Translations under genes and position numbers: made by a program
The notes under the pieces: model-generated
Database searches by the model: none
What the model was told of the DNA's origin: nothing
What the model saw: only the letters and a program-made list of their open reading frames with translations
Assembly (NCBI GenBank): GCA_040756745.1
Contig: JBFLYO010000002.1
Span: 102,092-166,091 of the forward strand
Direction of reading: 5' to 3'
DNA: 64,000 bases
DNA from: JBFLYO01 sp040756745
Lineage (GTDB): Bacteria; Bacteroidota; Ignavibacteria; UBA10030; UBA6906
In this document: in pieces, positions 15,932 to 25,148 of the stretch
Numbering within the stretch: the stretch's first letter is position 1
Layout of the letters: every line of letters starts with the position of its first letter

Positions 15932-17356
15932 ATGGCGGGAGAGCAGAACATAGCCAATATCTTCATCGACATCATCCCCGATATGTGCTTTGTGGTGTCG
16001 AAAGAGAAGAACGTGCTCGTCTATAATAAACGGGCGCGGGATCTCCTCGGCCTTCCTGAAACGCCCGATGGGGACCTGCCGTTTTACACGCTGCTCACCG
16101 ATGATTCTCCTCGTCCGCTGCTCCCCGTTCTCAAGACCATGGACCATGCCCCTGAGGCGGAGGCGCGGTTCAAGGGACGGAACGGACGGGTGATCGATGC
16201 CTTGCTGTCCATACGGAAGATCAAGGGGATCGGCACTGATTTTCTGTATGTCGTTGCCCGCGACGTGTCGGAGGACAAGAAGAAAGAGCTGGACCTCCTC
16301 CGCTTCTCCAACGTGGTGCATTACACTGTCAACCCCATCCAGATCACCGACGCGCAGGGGCGGATGGTGTATGTCAATCCGGCGTTCGAGCGCGCCACGG
16401 GATACACGCGTGAAGAGCTCATCGGTGAAAACCCGAATATGCTCTCCAGTGGAAGGTATCCCGCCGCCTTCTGGCAGAAGGTGTGGGCCACGATCAATTC
16501 CGGAAAGGTCTGGACCGGCGAGATCGAGAACCGGCGGAAGAACGGCAAACCGCTCTTCTCGCAGCTCCTGATCTCACCCATCATCGATGCCGACGGCCGT
16601 GTCGTGGGTTTTCTGGGAACGCATCGCGACGTCACCGAACAACGGCAGCTCGAGCAACAGCTCATGCACTCCCAGAAGATGGAGAGCATCGGCACGCTGG
16701 CCGCGGGCATCGCGCACGAGGTGGGCAACCCGCTTGCCTCCATCTCCTCCGTGGTCCAGGTACTGCTTCGCACGCTGCAGGACGACTTCGCGAAGGACAA
16801 GCTGGGGCTGGTGCAGGCGCAGGTGCACCGGATCACCAAGATCATCCGGGACCTCGTCGACTTCTCCCGTCCCTCCAACTATCAGGTGCAACCCACGGAC
16901 ATCGTTCGTACGCTGGCCGATGCCGTGGAGATCGTGAAGATGGGGAAGAAGGCGAAGGACGTGACGTTCGTGACGCACGTCCGCCGGCAGATCCCGACCC
17001 TCTCGCTGGTGCCGGACCAGCTCTCGCAGGTCTTCATTAACATCCTCCTCAACGCCGTGGACGCGCTGAAAGGGAAACACGGGACCATTACCGCCGAGGT
17101 CGAACGCGACGAAGAACAGGTGAAGGTGACCATCACCGACGACGGGGCGGGCATTCTGCCGGAGAACATGCCTAAGATCTTTGAGCCCTTCTTCACGACG
17201 AAGCAGGTCGGCGAAGGTACCGGCCTCGGGCTCTGGGTGAGTTACGGCATCGTGCGGAGTTTCGGCGGAGATCTGGCCGTCTCGAGCACCTGGGGGAAAG
17301 GGACCTCGTTCAGCATGACCCTGCCGCTGAACGGAAAGGAATTCCAGCATGGCTGA
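15932..17356 (+). CDS. PAS-PAS sensor histidine kinase (NtrB-like)
   Basis: 474 residues, no membrane segment, so a cytosolic sensor. PAS1 is about residues 8-120 and PAS2 about 125-240 (ITDAQGRMVYVNPAFERATGY). HisKA follows with phosphoacceptor His in AAGIAHEVGNPL (about 259). The HATPase has N-box NILLNAVDAL, G1 DDGAGI, F-box FEPFFTTK and G2 GTGLGL. The HEVGNPL signature is typical of kinases paired with sigma-54 activators. Its stop overlaps the start of such a regulator by 8 bases, so the two are translationally coupled. It lies 2.6 kb before the cytochrome super-locus. Confidence 0.93.
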   Translation: MAGEQNIANIFIDIIPDMCFVVSKEKNVLVYNKRARDLLGLPETPDGDLPFYTLLTDDSPRPLLPVLKTMDHAPEAEARFKGRNGRVIDALLSIRKIKGIGTDFLYVVARDVSEDKKKELDLLRFSNVVHYTVNPIQITDAQGRMVYVNPAFERATGYTREELIGENPNMLSSGRYPAAFWQKVWATINSGKVWTGEIENRRKNGKPLFSQLLISPIIDADGRVVGFLGTHRDVTEQRQLEQQLMHSQKMESIGTLAAGIAHEVGNPLASISSVVQVLLRTLQDDFAKDKLGLVQAQVHRITKIIRDLVDFSRPSNYQVQPTDIVRTLADAVEIVKMGKKAKDVTFVTHVRRQIPTLSLVPDQLSQVFINILLNAVDALKGKHGTITAEVERDEEQVKVTITDDGAGILPENMPKIFEPFFTTKQVGEGTGLGLWVSYGIVRSFGGDLAVSSTWGKGTSFSMTLPLNGKEFQHG

Positions 17357-18713
17357 GTCGATCCTGATCGTCGACGACGAAGACATCATCCGTGAGTCTC
17401 TTTCGTTCGTGCTCTCGAAGGAGGGATATACGGTGCAGGACGCCGCCAACGGCAGAGTCGCGGCCGACATGCTGAAGGCCGAGACCTTCGATCTCGTGCT
17501 CACCGACCTTGAGATGCCCGAGATGAAGGGGATTGAATTGCTTGAGCACATTGCCGGCCACTACCCGGAGACCCTGGTCGTCATCATCACGGCGTACGGT
17601 TCGATCGACACCGCCATCGCGGCACTGCGGAAGGGCGCGGTGGACTACATCCTCAAGCCGGTGGAGTTCGACGAGCTGCTGGTCAAGATGCGGCGGATTC
17701 TTGCGAGCCGGCGGCTGACAGTGGAGAACAAGCTTCTCCGCGGGGAGCTGCACCGCCAGTACGATTTTGCCAACATCATCGGCCAGAGCCCGGCGATGGC
17801 CAAGGTGTTCGACACCATTAAGAAAGTCGCGGCCACCGACGGGACGGTGTTGATCCACGGCAAGAGCGGGACCGGCAAGGAGCTTGTCGCCCGCGCCATC
17901 CACTACAACAGCAAGCGGAGCACGAAACCCTTTATTGCGGTCAACTGCGGCGCGATCGTTGAAAACCTCTTTGAGAGTGAACTGTTCGGCCACAAAAAGG
18001 GATCGTTCACGGGGGCGACGGCAGACAAGGAGGGGTACTTCAAGGCGGCTGACGGCGGCTCGATCTTTCTGGATGAAGTGAGCGAGATCCCGCTGCACCT
18101 CCAGGTGAAGCTGCTCCGGGCCATCGAGTTGAAGGAGATCACCCCTGTCGGCACCTCCCTTCCCCAGTCCGTCGACGTCAGGATCATCGCCTCAACGAAC
18201 AAACACCTGGCAAAGGAGGTCGAGGCCGGACGGTATCGGGAAGACCTCTTCTACCGGCTGAACATCGTGGAGATCAACCTTCCCTCGCTTGCCGAGCGGC
18301 AGGATGATCTCCCCCTCCTCGTCCAGCATTTCGTTGCGAAGTACGCGCGGGAGATGAACAAGGACGTTCGGGGAGTGGACAACGAGGTGATGAAGGCGCT
18401 CCTGGCCCATTCCTGGAAGGGGGAGATCCGGGAGCTGGAAAACATCATCGAACGGGCGGTGATCTTTGCGGAAGGGAGCCTCATCACGAAGGACGAGCTT
18501 CCCGGTCTGTTCGAGCAACGGCAGGACGCGTTGTATTCCTTTGACGCCCGGCGGTCCATGAAAGAGGCGGTAGACGAATTCGAGCGTCAGTACATCAGCC
18601 ATGTCCTGCGTGCCAACCAGTTCAGCAAGGAGGCAACGGCGCGGGCGCTGAAGATCAGTCTCTCCTCACTCTACCGGAAGATCGAAGAGCTCAACATCCC
18701 TTCGCAGGCATAG
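17349..18713 (+). CDS. NtrC-type sigma-54-dependent response regulator
   Basis: 454 residues. The receiver domain (1-120) has phosphoacceptor Asp53 in VLTDLEMPEMKG and the switch Lys in YILKPVEF. The AAA+ domain (about 140-375) has Walker A GKSGTGKE and the sigma-54 contact loop as GSFTGA (canonical GAFTGA, a tolerated change). A Fis-type HTH closes the protein (ATARALKISLSSLYRKI). It would activate -24/-12 promoters. Five plus-strand sites of that type lie between 18.8 and 44.4 kb, several before cytochrome genes, making this protein the prime candidate regulator of that locus. Confidence 0.94.
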   Translation: MAESILIVDDEDIIRESLSFVLSKEGYTVQDAANGRVAADMLKAETFDLVLTDLEMPEMKGIELLEHIAGHYPETLVVIITAYGSIDTAIAALRKGAVDYILKPVEFDELLVKMRRILASRRLTVENKLLRGELHRQYDFANIIGQSPAMAKVFDTIKKVAATDGTVLIHGKSGTGKELVARAIHYNSKRSTKPFIAVNCGAIVENLFESELFGHKKGSFTGATADKEGYFKAADGGSIFLDEVSEIPLHLQVKLLRAIELKEITPVGTSLPQSVDVRIIASTNKHLAKEVEAGRYREDLFYRLNIVEINLPSLAERQDDLPLLVQHFVAKYAREMNKDVRGVDNEVMKALLAHSWKGEIRELENIIERAVIFAEGSLITKDELPGLFEQRQDALYSFDARRSMKEAVDEFERQYISHVLRANQFSKEATARALKISLSSLYRKIEELNIPSQA

Positions 18714-18795
18714 GAATTTGTGCCTGCGGATTCCCACAATTTGGAATGCCCGACGGCCTCCAACCCCTCACCGCATTGGTTTTATTGACAAAATG

Positions 18796-18822
18796 ACGCC
18801 CTCCTCATCGTCGGGAGGGCGT
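18796..18822 (+). terminator. Hairpin terminator after the two-component operon
   Basis: A 9-bp perfect stem (ACGCCCTCC, 18796-18804, with 18814-18822), followed only by TTG, so the T-run is weak. It separates the ntrBC-like operon from the sigma-54 site of the next gene. Confidence 0.6.
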
Positions 18823-18828
18823 TTGCAT

Positions 18829-18843
18829 TGGCACACCTCTTGA
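18829..18843 (+). promoter_or_regulatory. Sigma-54-like promoter of the universal stress protein gene
   Basis: TGGCACACCTCTTGA matches TGGCAC at -24 and TTG at -12 with exact spacing; the final C of TTGC is A. It is 33 bases upstream of the ATG at 18876. Confidence 0.6.
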
Positions 18844-18875
18844 AAAAAGCGACGTACGCCGTGGGGCGTGCAGTC

Positions 18876-19328
18876 ATGATCTTCCTCAAAAACATCCTCA
18901 TCACCACCGATCTCTCGGAGTACTCTCTCGCGGCCCTGGAGTACGCCTTCACGTTTGGGCTTCTGTTCGGTGCACGACTCTGTCTCCTGTATGTCGACGA
19001 GCAGGGGCAGCACCGATCCGACCGGAATGCGGCCGCCGCACTGGAGGGGTTCGCTGCGTCCAGGATCGATTCGCGGCTGAACCTGGAGCTCGTCACCCGG
19101 TCGGGCCGCCCCGCTGAAGAAATCAGCAGGTACGCCAGGGAACAGGGGATGGACCTGATTGTCATGGCAACTCACGGGCGAACCGGGTTGAAGCAAGCCG
19201 CCATGGGGAGCGTGGCACAGAAGGTGATCCGGCTGTCCGCCGTCCCCGTCCTCGCTGTCAAGCCCCATGCCGTCCGGGAGTCCCTCCTCCGCTTCGCGGA
19301 CGTCGAGAACGAACTCCATCTGCGTTGA
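18876..19328 (+). CDS. Universal stress protein (UspA family)
   Basis: 150 residues, a single Usp domain. The N-terminus ILITTDLSEYSLAALEYAF carries the usual Asp. The ATP-binding signature is present (MATHGRTGLKQAAMGSVAQ, G-2x-G-9x-G-S), so it is of the ATP-binding type. An upstream in-frame ATG at 18828 would overlap the -24 element, so MIFLKN at 18876 was chosen. Immediately before a receiver-like gene and after an NtrC-type operon, it probably belongs to the redox/starvation response. Confidence 0.88.
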   Translation: MIFLKNILITTDLSEYSLAALEYAFTFGLLFGARLCLLYVDEQGQHRSDRNAAAALEGFAASRIDSRLNLELVTRSGRPAEEISRYAREQGMDLIVMATHGRTGLKQAAMGSVAQKVIRLSAVPVLAVKPHAVRESLLRFADVENELHLR

Positions 19329-19333
19329 CCCCC

Positions 19334-19768
19334 ATGGACCTCAAGAACAGTCAGGAAGACCAGGGGAAGGGGGGAAACGCTGTCCCTCACGACAACGGGC
19401 ACGGGGGGGAACAAAAGACCATTCTGATCTTCAGCCCCGACCTGAACCTCTGCTTCAGTCTCTCCATGCTCTTCCAGGACAGGTACCACGTGGTGACCAC
19501 GACCAACCTGGCCCAGGTCGAGCCGCTCGCCGGCGAACATCGCGTGGACCTGATCATCGTCGACGCCGTTCCCTCGCAACGTCTCATGGAGAAATTCGAC
19601 GAGCTCCGCATACGTCACGGCGCCGTGCCGGTCATCTTACTCTATGTTTACACCGGCCGCGACGCCGCTCTGGAACGGACGATCCGAAGTCACGTCGACT
19701 CGGTCTTCTACAAGCCGGTTGAGATCGCTGCCGTCTCACGGCGGATCGAGGAATTACTGATGCTCTGA
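19334..19768 (+). CDS. Receiver-like (REC) protein, single domain
   Basis: About 144 residues with a low-complexity N-terminus (about 1-28) and a CheY-like fold. KTILIFSPDLNLCFSL is beta-1 with only one acidic residue, LIIVDAVPSQRLM holds the phosphoacceptor-position Asp, and SVFYKPVEIAAV holds the switch Lys-Pro. It is a degenerate or weakly conserved receiver with no output domain. A TTG at 19325 overlapping the previous stop is an alternative start. Coupled to the Usp gene; function unknown. Confidence 0.7.
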   Translation: MDLKNSQEDQGKGGNAVPHDNGHGGEQKTILIFSPDLNLCFSLSMLFQDRYHVVTTTNLAQVEPLAGEHRVDLIIVDAVPSQRLMEKFDELRIRHGAVPVILLYVYTGRDAALERTIRSHVDSVFYKPVEIAAVSRRIEELLML

Positions 19769-19901
19769 GGGGGTTACAGGGACACATCCTCATTCCCACG
19801 CGTGCAAACACCCCGCATCCCGAAGTTGCAGAATTGGGAATAGTTACCGACGTTGACATTCGTATATGTAGGTTTTTTCAACAATTCCACCCTTCCCCCC
19901 T

Positions 19902-19916
19902 TGGCATGCTGATTGA
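19902..19916 (+). promoter_or_regulatory. Sigma-54-like promoter of the cytochrome super-locus
   Basis: TGGCATGCTGATTGA: TGGCA at -24 and TTG at -12 with exact 15-base geometry. It is 62 bases before the first cytochrome ATG at 19978. A short GCCCG-GATT-CGGGC hairpin followed by CTTTCTG lies in the leader (about 19928-19950). Confidence 0.65.
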
Positions 19917-19977
19917 CCGATGAATTCTGCCCGGATTCGGGCCTTTCTGTCCTCTGAACTCTGACGTCTGCCCTTTC

Positions 19978-22131
19978 ATGTTTCAACCGATCCGCCATAC
20001 CCTCCGTCGTATCCCGGCGTTCGTCATTGCAGGTATCTTGTGCGTCGTTTCGTTCCAGGCCGCCGCACAGACGAGTGTCGATTGCCTGAGCTGTCACGCG
20101 GAGCAGGGGCTTACAATGTCCAAACGGGGAAAGTCGATTTCCCTCTATGTCAACGCTGCGTCGCTCAAGCGATCGGCTCACGCCGGGCTCGAATGTGTCG
20201 ACTGTCATGCCGGTTTCAGTCCCACCGAACTTCCCCATGCGCGGAAAATCCGGTTGGTCGCGTGTACCTCCTGCCATGCGGACGAGCAATTCCTGGCGTA
20301 CGGCGAAAGCGTTCACGGCAGAATAGCCGGCGGGCACCCCAATGCCGCATGCGCGGATTGCCACGGTACCCACGCCATTGCGAAACTCTCCGCCGAGACC
20401 CCCGAACAGCGGAAGGCGTTTGCCACAGCGACCTGCGCCCGCTGCCACGCTGCGGTTGATTCGACGTTCAATGCCTCCGACCATGGGATAGCCCTTGCCG
20501 CGGGTGTGAAAGGATCTCCGACCTGCATTGACTGTCACGGCGAGCATGAGGTTCAGGCGCCGGCGGATTCAGCCGCACAGACCAACTGGAAGAATCTCGC
20601 CGCGATGTGCCTCCGGTGTCACGTCGATGACCCCGACGTGCGTGCGCGTGTGGGTCCGACTGCCGGCTTTATTGCGAGTTACGAGCAGAGCGTTCATGCG
20701 CGTGCTGTGAAGGTGGGGAACGAAGCCGCCGCCACCTGCATCGACTGCCATGGAAGTCATGAAATGAAGAAGGGAGGGAACCCCTCATCGCTGGTGGCCA
20801 AACCGAACATCGCCGCGACGTGCGGCAGATGCCATGCGGATGTGCTTGAGCAATACCGCGGAAGCATCCACGGCACCGCCCTCGCTGCGAGCGTCATGGC
20901 GTCCGCGACTTGTACGGACTGCCACGGTGAACACAGGATTCTCTCCCCGAAGGATGCACGGTCGCCCGTGGCGGCCGGAAACGTCTCGGCCCAGGTCTGC
21001 ACACCATGCCACGCGTCGGTCCGGCTGACGCAGAAATACGGTCTCGCAGCCGACCGCTTCCAGTCGTTCGCCGACAGCTATCACGGACTTGCCGGGCGTG
21101 CAGGGAGCGTGGAGGTCGCCAACTGTGCGAGCTGCCACGGCGTCCACGACATCAAACCTTCGAGCGACCCGACTTCGCGCATTCACAAAAGCAACCTGGC
21201 GGCGACGTGCGGCACTTGCCATCCGGGCGCCAACGAGAATTTCACGAAGGGGGCGGTCCACGTCATCGTCACGTCGGGCAGTGATGAAATACTCTATATC
21301 GTTTCGACGACCTATGTCATCTTGATTGTCGTGATCATCGGCGGGATGGCGATTCACAATATCCTTGACTTCGTGACGAAGTCGAAACGGCTGCTGAAGT
21401 TCCGGCGGGGCATCCTCACGCGCCATCACCCCGGTCACCGCCTCTATCTCCGGATGTCGCTCGACGAGCGGATCCAGCATGGCACGCTGGCGGTCAGTTT
21501 CATCACGCTGGTGCTCACCGGGTTTGCGCTCAAGTTTCCTGATGCATGGTGGGTCGCGCCGGTCCGGGATCTTAGTCCCGTAATGTTCGAGGCGCGCGGG
21601 GTGCTCCACCGCGCCGCGGGGGTCGTGCTTGTTCTCGCGGGACTGTACCACATCTACTACGTTGTGTTCGTCCCGCGAGGGAAAAGACTCTTGCAGGATC
21701 TCCTGCCGGTCCGGCAGGATATCACAGACGCGATCGCAGTATTGAAGTACAACCTTGGCATTTCATCCCGGAAACCGCAGTTCGGGCGGTTCAGCTACAT
21801 CGAGAAGAGCGAATACTGGGCGCTCGTCTGGGGGACTGTGGTGATGGGCGTGACGGGAGTGATCCTCTGGTTCGACAATACGTTCCTCGGTCTGCTGACC
21901 AAGCTCTGGTGGGACGTTGCCCAGACGGTGCACTACTACGAGGCCTGGCTTGCAACGCTGGCCGTCATCGTCTGGCACTTCTATTTTGTGATGTTCAATC
22001 CCGATTCTTACCCGATCAACCTTGCCTTCTGGAAGGGAACACTGACCGAAGAAGAGATGGAGGAAGAACACCTGCTGGAGCTGAAGGCGCTCCGGGCCGC
22101 CGAGGCCCGCCGGGTTGACGCGGAGGGGTGA
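19978..22131 (+). CDS. CbcL-like fusion: 13-heme cytochrome c with C-terminal membrane cytochrome b
   Basis: 717 residues. A signal peptide (to about AAAQ, 31) leads a periplasmic domain with 13 CXXCH motifs, from CLSCH to CGTCH. The C-terminal ~290 residues form a FdnI/HydC-like cytochrome b membrane domain: about five helices, with candidate heme His in RIQHGTLAV, GVLHRAAGV, HYYEAWLA and VIVWHFYFVMF. This layout equals that of Geobacter CbcL, an inner-membrane quinol-to-periplasm dehydrogenase, though CbcL carries fewer c hemes. It most likely passes electrons between menaquinol and periplasmic cytochromes. First gene of the locus; its stop overlaps the next start (TGATG). Confidence 0.9.
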   Translation: MFQPIRHTLRRIPAFVIAGILCVVSFQAAAQTSVDCLSCHAEQGLTMSKRGKSISLYVNAASLKRSAHAGLECVDCHAGFSPTELPHARKIRLVACTSCHADEQFLAYGESVHGRIAGGHPNAACADCHGTHAIAKLSAETPEQRKAFATATCARCHAAVDSTFNASDHGIALAAGVKGSPTCIDCHGEHEVQAPADSAAQTNWKNLAAMCLRCHVDDPDVRARVGPTAGFIASYEQSVHARAVKVGNEAAATCIDCHGSHEMKKGGNPSSLVAKPNIAATCGRCHADVLEQYRGSIHGTALAASVMASATCTDCHGEHRILSPKDARSPVAAGNVSAQVCTPCHASVRLTQKYGLAADRFQSFADSYHGLAGRAGSVEVANCASCHGVHDIKPSSDPTSRIHKSNLAATCGTCHPGANENFTKGAVHVIVTSGSDEILYIVSTTYVILIVVIIGGMAIHNILDFVTKSKRLLKFRRGILTRHHPGHRLYLRMSLDERIQHGTLAVSFITLVLTGFALKFPDAWWVAPVRDLSPVMFEARGVLHRAAGVVLVLAGLYHIYYVVFVPRGKRLLQDLLPVRQDITDAIAVLKYNLGISSRKPQFGRFSYIEKSEYWALVWGTVVMGVTGVILWFDNTFLGLLTKLWWDVAQTVHYYEAWLATLAVIVWHFYFVMFNPDSYPINLAFWKGTLTEEEMEEEHLLELKALRAAEARRVDAEG

Positions 22132-24131
22132 TGCGGAGAGTCCCGGCATACTGGATCCTCGTTACGGCGGCGGTGTTTGCCGCGCCGCCGGCACTGGTCC
22201 GCGCTCAGGAGAACTCGGACTGTCTCAGCTGCCATGGCGACAAGTCGCTGACGGCCGAGCGCCGCGGAAGATCGGTCTCGCTGTTTGTCGATGAGCGGCG
22301 CGTCACAGCCTCCGTTCACGGGGGCCTCACCTGCGTTGCGTGCCATGCCGACCTGCAGGGGAAGGAACTACCGCACGACGTCCCGCTTGCGCGCGTGGAT
22401 TGTGGCACGTGCCACACGCAGGAGCAGAAGGACCATGCGGAGTCGCTGCACGGCAAGGCCGTGGCACGAGGGGATCCACTCGCTCCGGCGTGCGTGAACT
22501 GTCACGGAGCCCATGAGATCGCGCCGGTCAAGGACCCACGGTCCGCCGTCTCTCCGCAGCGCGTGCCGTTCGTTTGCGGCTCATGCCACCGCGAAGGATC
22601 GCCTGTCTCCCGCCAGCGGGAGATCCATCAGGCGAACATCGTCGAAAACTATTCCGAAAGTATCCACGGCGAGGGCCTCCTGAAAAAGGGGCTTGTCGTC
22701 TCTGCCACCTGCGCGTCGTGCCATACGGCGCACCGGATCTTCAGGCACACCGATCCGCGCTCGTCCATCAATCGTAGGAACATTGCAGCGACGTGTACGC
22801 AGTGCCATGCCCAGATCGAGGCGGTGCACCGGAAGGTGATCCGCGGCGAGCTCTGGGAGAAGGAGACGCACGTGCTGCCGGCGTGCGTTGACTGCCATCA
22901 GCCCCACAAGGTCCGAAAGGTTTTCTACGACCAGGGGATGGCCGATGCCGATTGCATGCGTTGCCACGGTCGGGGGGACATCGCGTCGTCTCGTGACGGC
23001 CGTTCGCTCTTCGTCCGCCAGGAAGAGGTGAAGAATTCCCGGCACACGAAGAACGCCTGCAGCCAATGCCATGTTGGCGTGAATGCGTCGAAGTCGAGGC
23101 CCTGCGAGACGATCACCCAGAAGGTGGACTGCTCTTCGTGCCACGCGGAGATCGGCCAGCAATACCAGAAGAGCATGCACGGCACACTGCTGGCCCGGAA
23201 CGATCCCAATGCGCCGACATGCAACGAGTGCCACGGCACCCATGGGGTACGGGGAAAGAGCGAACCAAAGTCTTCCACCTTCCCGATAAATGTGCCCGGG
23301 CTCTGCGCGCGCTGTCACCGCGAAGGCCAGAAAGCCGCGGTGCGCTACATCGGCGACGAGCACAACATCGTCGAGCACTATCAGGAGAGCATCCACGGCA
23401 AAGGCCTGCTCAAGAGCGGCTTGACGGTGACGGCCATGTGCACTGATTGCCATACGGCGCACGGCGTCCTGCCAGTCGCAAACTCCGAATCTAGTGTCAA
23501 CCCCAGGAACCTTCCTGCCACGTGCGGCCGCTGCCATCACGGGATCGAGGAGAAGTTCAACGCGAGCATCCACGCCACAGTAGTAGGGCGGACCGATAAG
23601 AGACTTCCGGTGTGCAGCGACTGCCACTCCGCGCATACGATCAGGCGGGCGGACACGGAAGGGTTCAAACTGACCATCATGACGCAATGCGGACAGTGTC
23701 ATGAGGAGATCGCCAGGACCTATTTCGATACGTATCACGGCAAAGTCTCACAACTCGGGTACACGAAGACGGCGAAATGCTATGACTGCCACGGTGCACA
23801 CGACATCCTTCCCGTAGCAGACCCACGGTCGCATCTAAGCCGTGAAAATGTCGTCGGAACCTGCCAGAAATGCCATCCGGGTGCAACTCGAAAGTTTGCC
23901 GGATATCTTACCCATGCCACCCACCACGACCCGCAGAAATATCCCTTCCTGTTCTACACCTTCTGGGGGATGACGGGTTTGCTGGTCGGCACGTTCGTGC
24001 TCGGCGGCCTGCATACGTTGCTCTGGCTCCCGCGGGCTGTGCAGATGCGACGGCAAAGGAACAGGGGAAAGCAACAGGCGGAACAGGCGGTCGTGGAGGC
24101 GAATGCCGACGGAAACGGGGAGAAGGAGTGA
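22131..24131 (+). CDS. 19-heme cytochrome c, membrane-anchored at the C-terminus
   Basis: About 666 residues with signal peptide (to VRAQ), 19 CXXCH motifs and one C-terminal membrane helix (FLFYTFWGMTGLLVGTFVLGG) before a basic cytosolic tail. Many motifs sit in repeats of the form NIVENYSESIHGEGLLKKG...CASCHTAH...CTQCH. Two copies, near residues 175-235 and 420-480, are clearly alike, so the protein grew by internal duplication. It is a periplasmic electron wire likely taking electrons from the preceding CbcL-like protein or the following b-type subunit. ATG 22131 overlaps the previous stop by one base; GTG 22128 is an alternative. Confidence 0.92.
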   Translation: MRRVPAYWILVTAAVFAAPPALVRAQENSDCLSCHGDKSLTAERRGRSVSLFVDERRVTASVHGGLTCVACHADLQGKELPHDVPLARVDCGTCHTQEQKDHAESLHGKAVARGDPLAPACVNCHGAHEIAPVKDPRSAVSPQRVPFVCGSCHREGSPVSRQREIHQANIVENYSESIHGEGLLKKGLVVSATCASCHTAHRIFRHTDPRSSINRRNIAATCTQCHAQIEAVHRKVIRGELWEKETHVLPACVDCHQPHKVRKVFYDQGMADADCMRCHGRGDIASSRDGRSLFVRQEEVKNSRHTKNACSQCHVGVNASKSRPCETITQKVDCSSCHAEIGQQYQKSMHGTLLARNDPNAPTCNECHGTHGVRGKSEPKSSTFPINVPGLCARCHREGQKAAVRYIGDEHNIVEHYQESIHGKGLLKSGLTVTAMCTDCHTAHGVLPVANSESSVNPRNLPATCGRCHHGIEEKFNASIHATVVGRTDKRLPVCSDCHSAHTIRRADTEGFKLTIMTQCGQCHEEIARTYFDTYHGKVSQLGYTKTAKCYDCHGAHDILPVADPRSHLSRENVVGTCQKCHPGATRKFAGYLTHATHHDPQKYPFLFYTFWGMTGLLVGTFVLGGLHTLLWLPRAVQMRRQRNRGKQQAEQAVVEANADGNGEKE

Positions 24132-24976
24132 TGGATCAGGGGACAACGGGGGCAAAACAATATCTCCGCTTCACGCGGCTGAACCGGCTGCTCCACGTTG
24201 TGATGATCGTCTGTTTCATCAGCCTTGCCCTTACCGGCATGACGCTGAAGTTCTCCTACACGGCCTGGGCGGTCACGCTCTCCCACCTCTTCGGCGGTTT
24301 TGAGTCGGCGGGATACATCCACCGCGTCGCGGCAGTCCTGATGGTCGGCATTATGATTATCCACATCGTCGACCTCTTCCGCCAACGGAAGAAGGATTAC
24401 GGTTCGTGGAAATCGATGCTCACAGGACCCGACACCATGCTGCCGACGAAGAAGGACCTGCGCGACCTCACCGGGTCTCTGCGGTGGTTCCTCGGCCTGG
24501 GGCCTCGTCCGCGGTACGGGCGGTGGACGTACTGGGAGAAGTTCGATTACTTTGCCGTCTTCTGGGGGATCGCGGTCATCGGTTCCACGGGCCTCATGCT
24601 CTGGTTTCCCGAGTTCTTCACACAGTTCATTCCGGGCTGGGCGATCAACGTGGCGACGATCATCCACAGCGACGAAGCCCTGCTGGCTGTCGGCTTCATC
24701 TTTACGGTCCACTTCTTCAACACCCACCTCCGGCCGGAAAAATTTCCAATGGACATCGTCATCTTCACCGGCCGTATGGACCTGGAGGAGTTCAAGGAGG
24801 ACAAGCCGGAGGAGTACGATTCGCTGGTGAAGGCCGGCGCCTTGAACGACTACCTTGTTGACCCCTATCCTCCCATTGTGATACGAACGATTCGCGCCTT
24901 TGCATGGACCGCGCTCGGTCTCGGCTTCGGGATCGTGGTCTGGATCATTTACGCCATGCTTTTCGCCTATAAATGA
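24131..24976 (+). CDS. Membrane cytochrome b (FdnI/HydC/b561-like)
   Basis: 281 residues. About four to five membrane helices: RLLHVVMIVCFISLALTGM, RVAAVLMVGIMIIHIVDLF, the YFAVFWGIAVIGSTGLMLWF segment and two more, including a C-terminal one (FAWTALGLGFGIVVWIIYAML). Candidate heme-b His are in NRLLHVVM, IHRVAAV, IHSDEALLA and VHFFNTHL. It resembles the b domain of the gene at 19978 (RYGRWTYWEKFDYFAVFWG versus RFSYIEKSEYWALVWG), so the two are paralogous. It probably anchors and feeds the 19-heme protein, whose stop codon its start overlaps. Confidence 0.88.
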   Translation: MDQGTTGAKQYLRFTRLNRLLHVVMIVCFISLALTGMTLKFSYTAWAVTLSHLFGGFESAGYIHRVAAVLMVGIMIIHIVDLFRQRKKDYGSWKSMLTGPDTMLPTKKDLRDLTGSLRWFLGLGPRPRYGRWTYWEKFDYFAVFWGIAVIGSTGLMLWFPEFFTQFIPGWAINVATIIHSDEALLAVGFIFTVHFFNTHLRPEKFPMDIVIFTGRMDLEEFKEDKPEEYDSLVKAGALNDYLVDPYPPIVIRTIRAFAWTALGLGFGIVVWIIYAMLFAYK

Positions 24977-25148
24977 TGTGTGGATTCTTTCTGAACAAAG
25001 TGGTATTTTCGGCAACGCCTCTGCTCTTCATCCCAACCAGAGAGGCCCTTCATGTTCGGCGCGCTGTCTGCGTTCGCGGACAACCGTCTTCCGGCATCGT
25101 TCTTTCGAATCAATCCGTACACCACTATCCATAGGGAGGAACCACTGC

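Noticed and set aside
25090..25125. A possible sigma-54 site (CGGCATCGTTCTTTC) before the tetraheme gene
   Set aside because: Three mismatches in conserved positions, including the -12 G.
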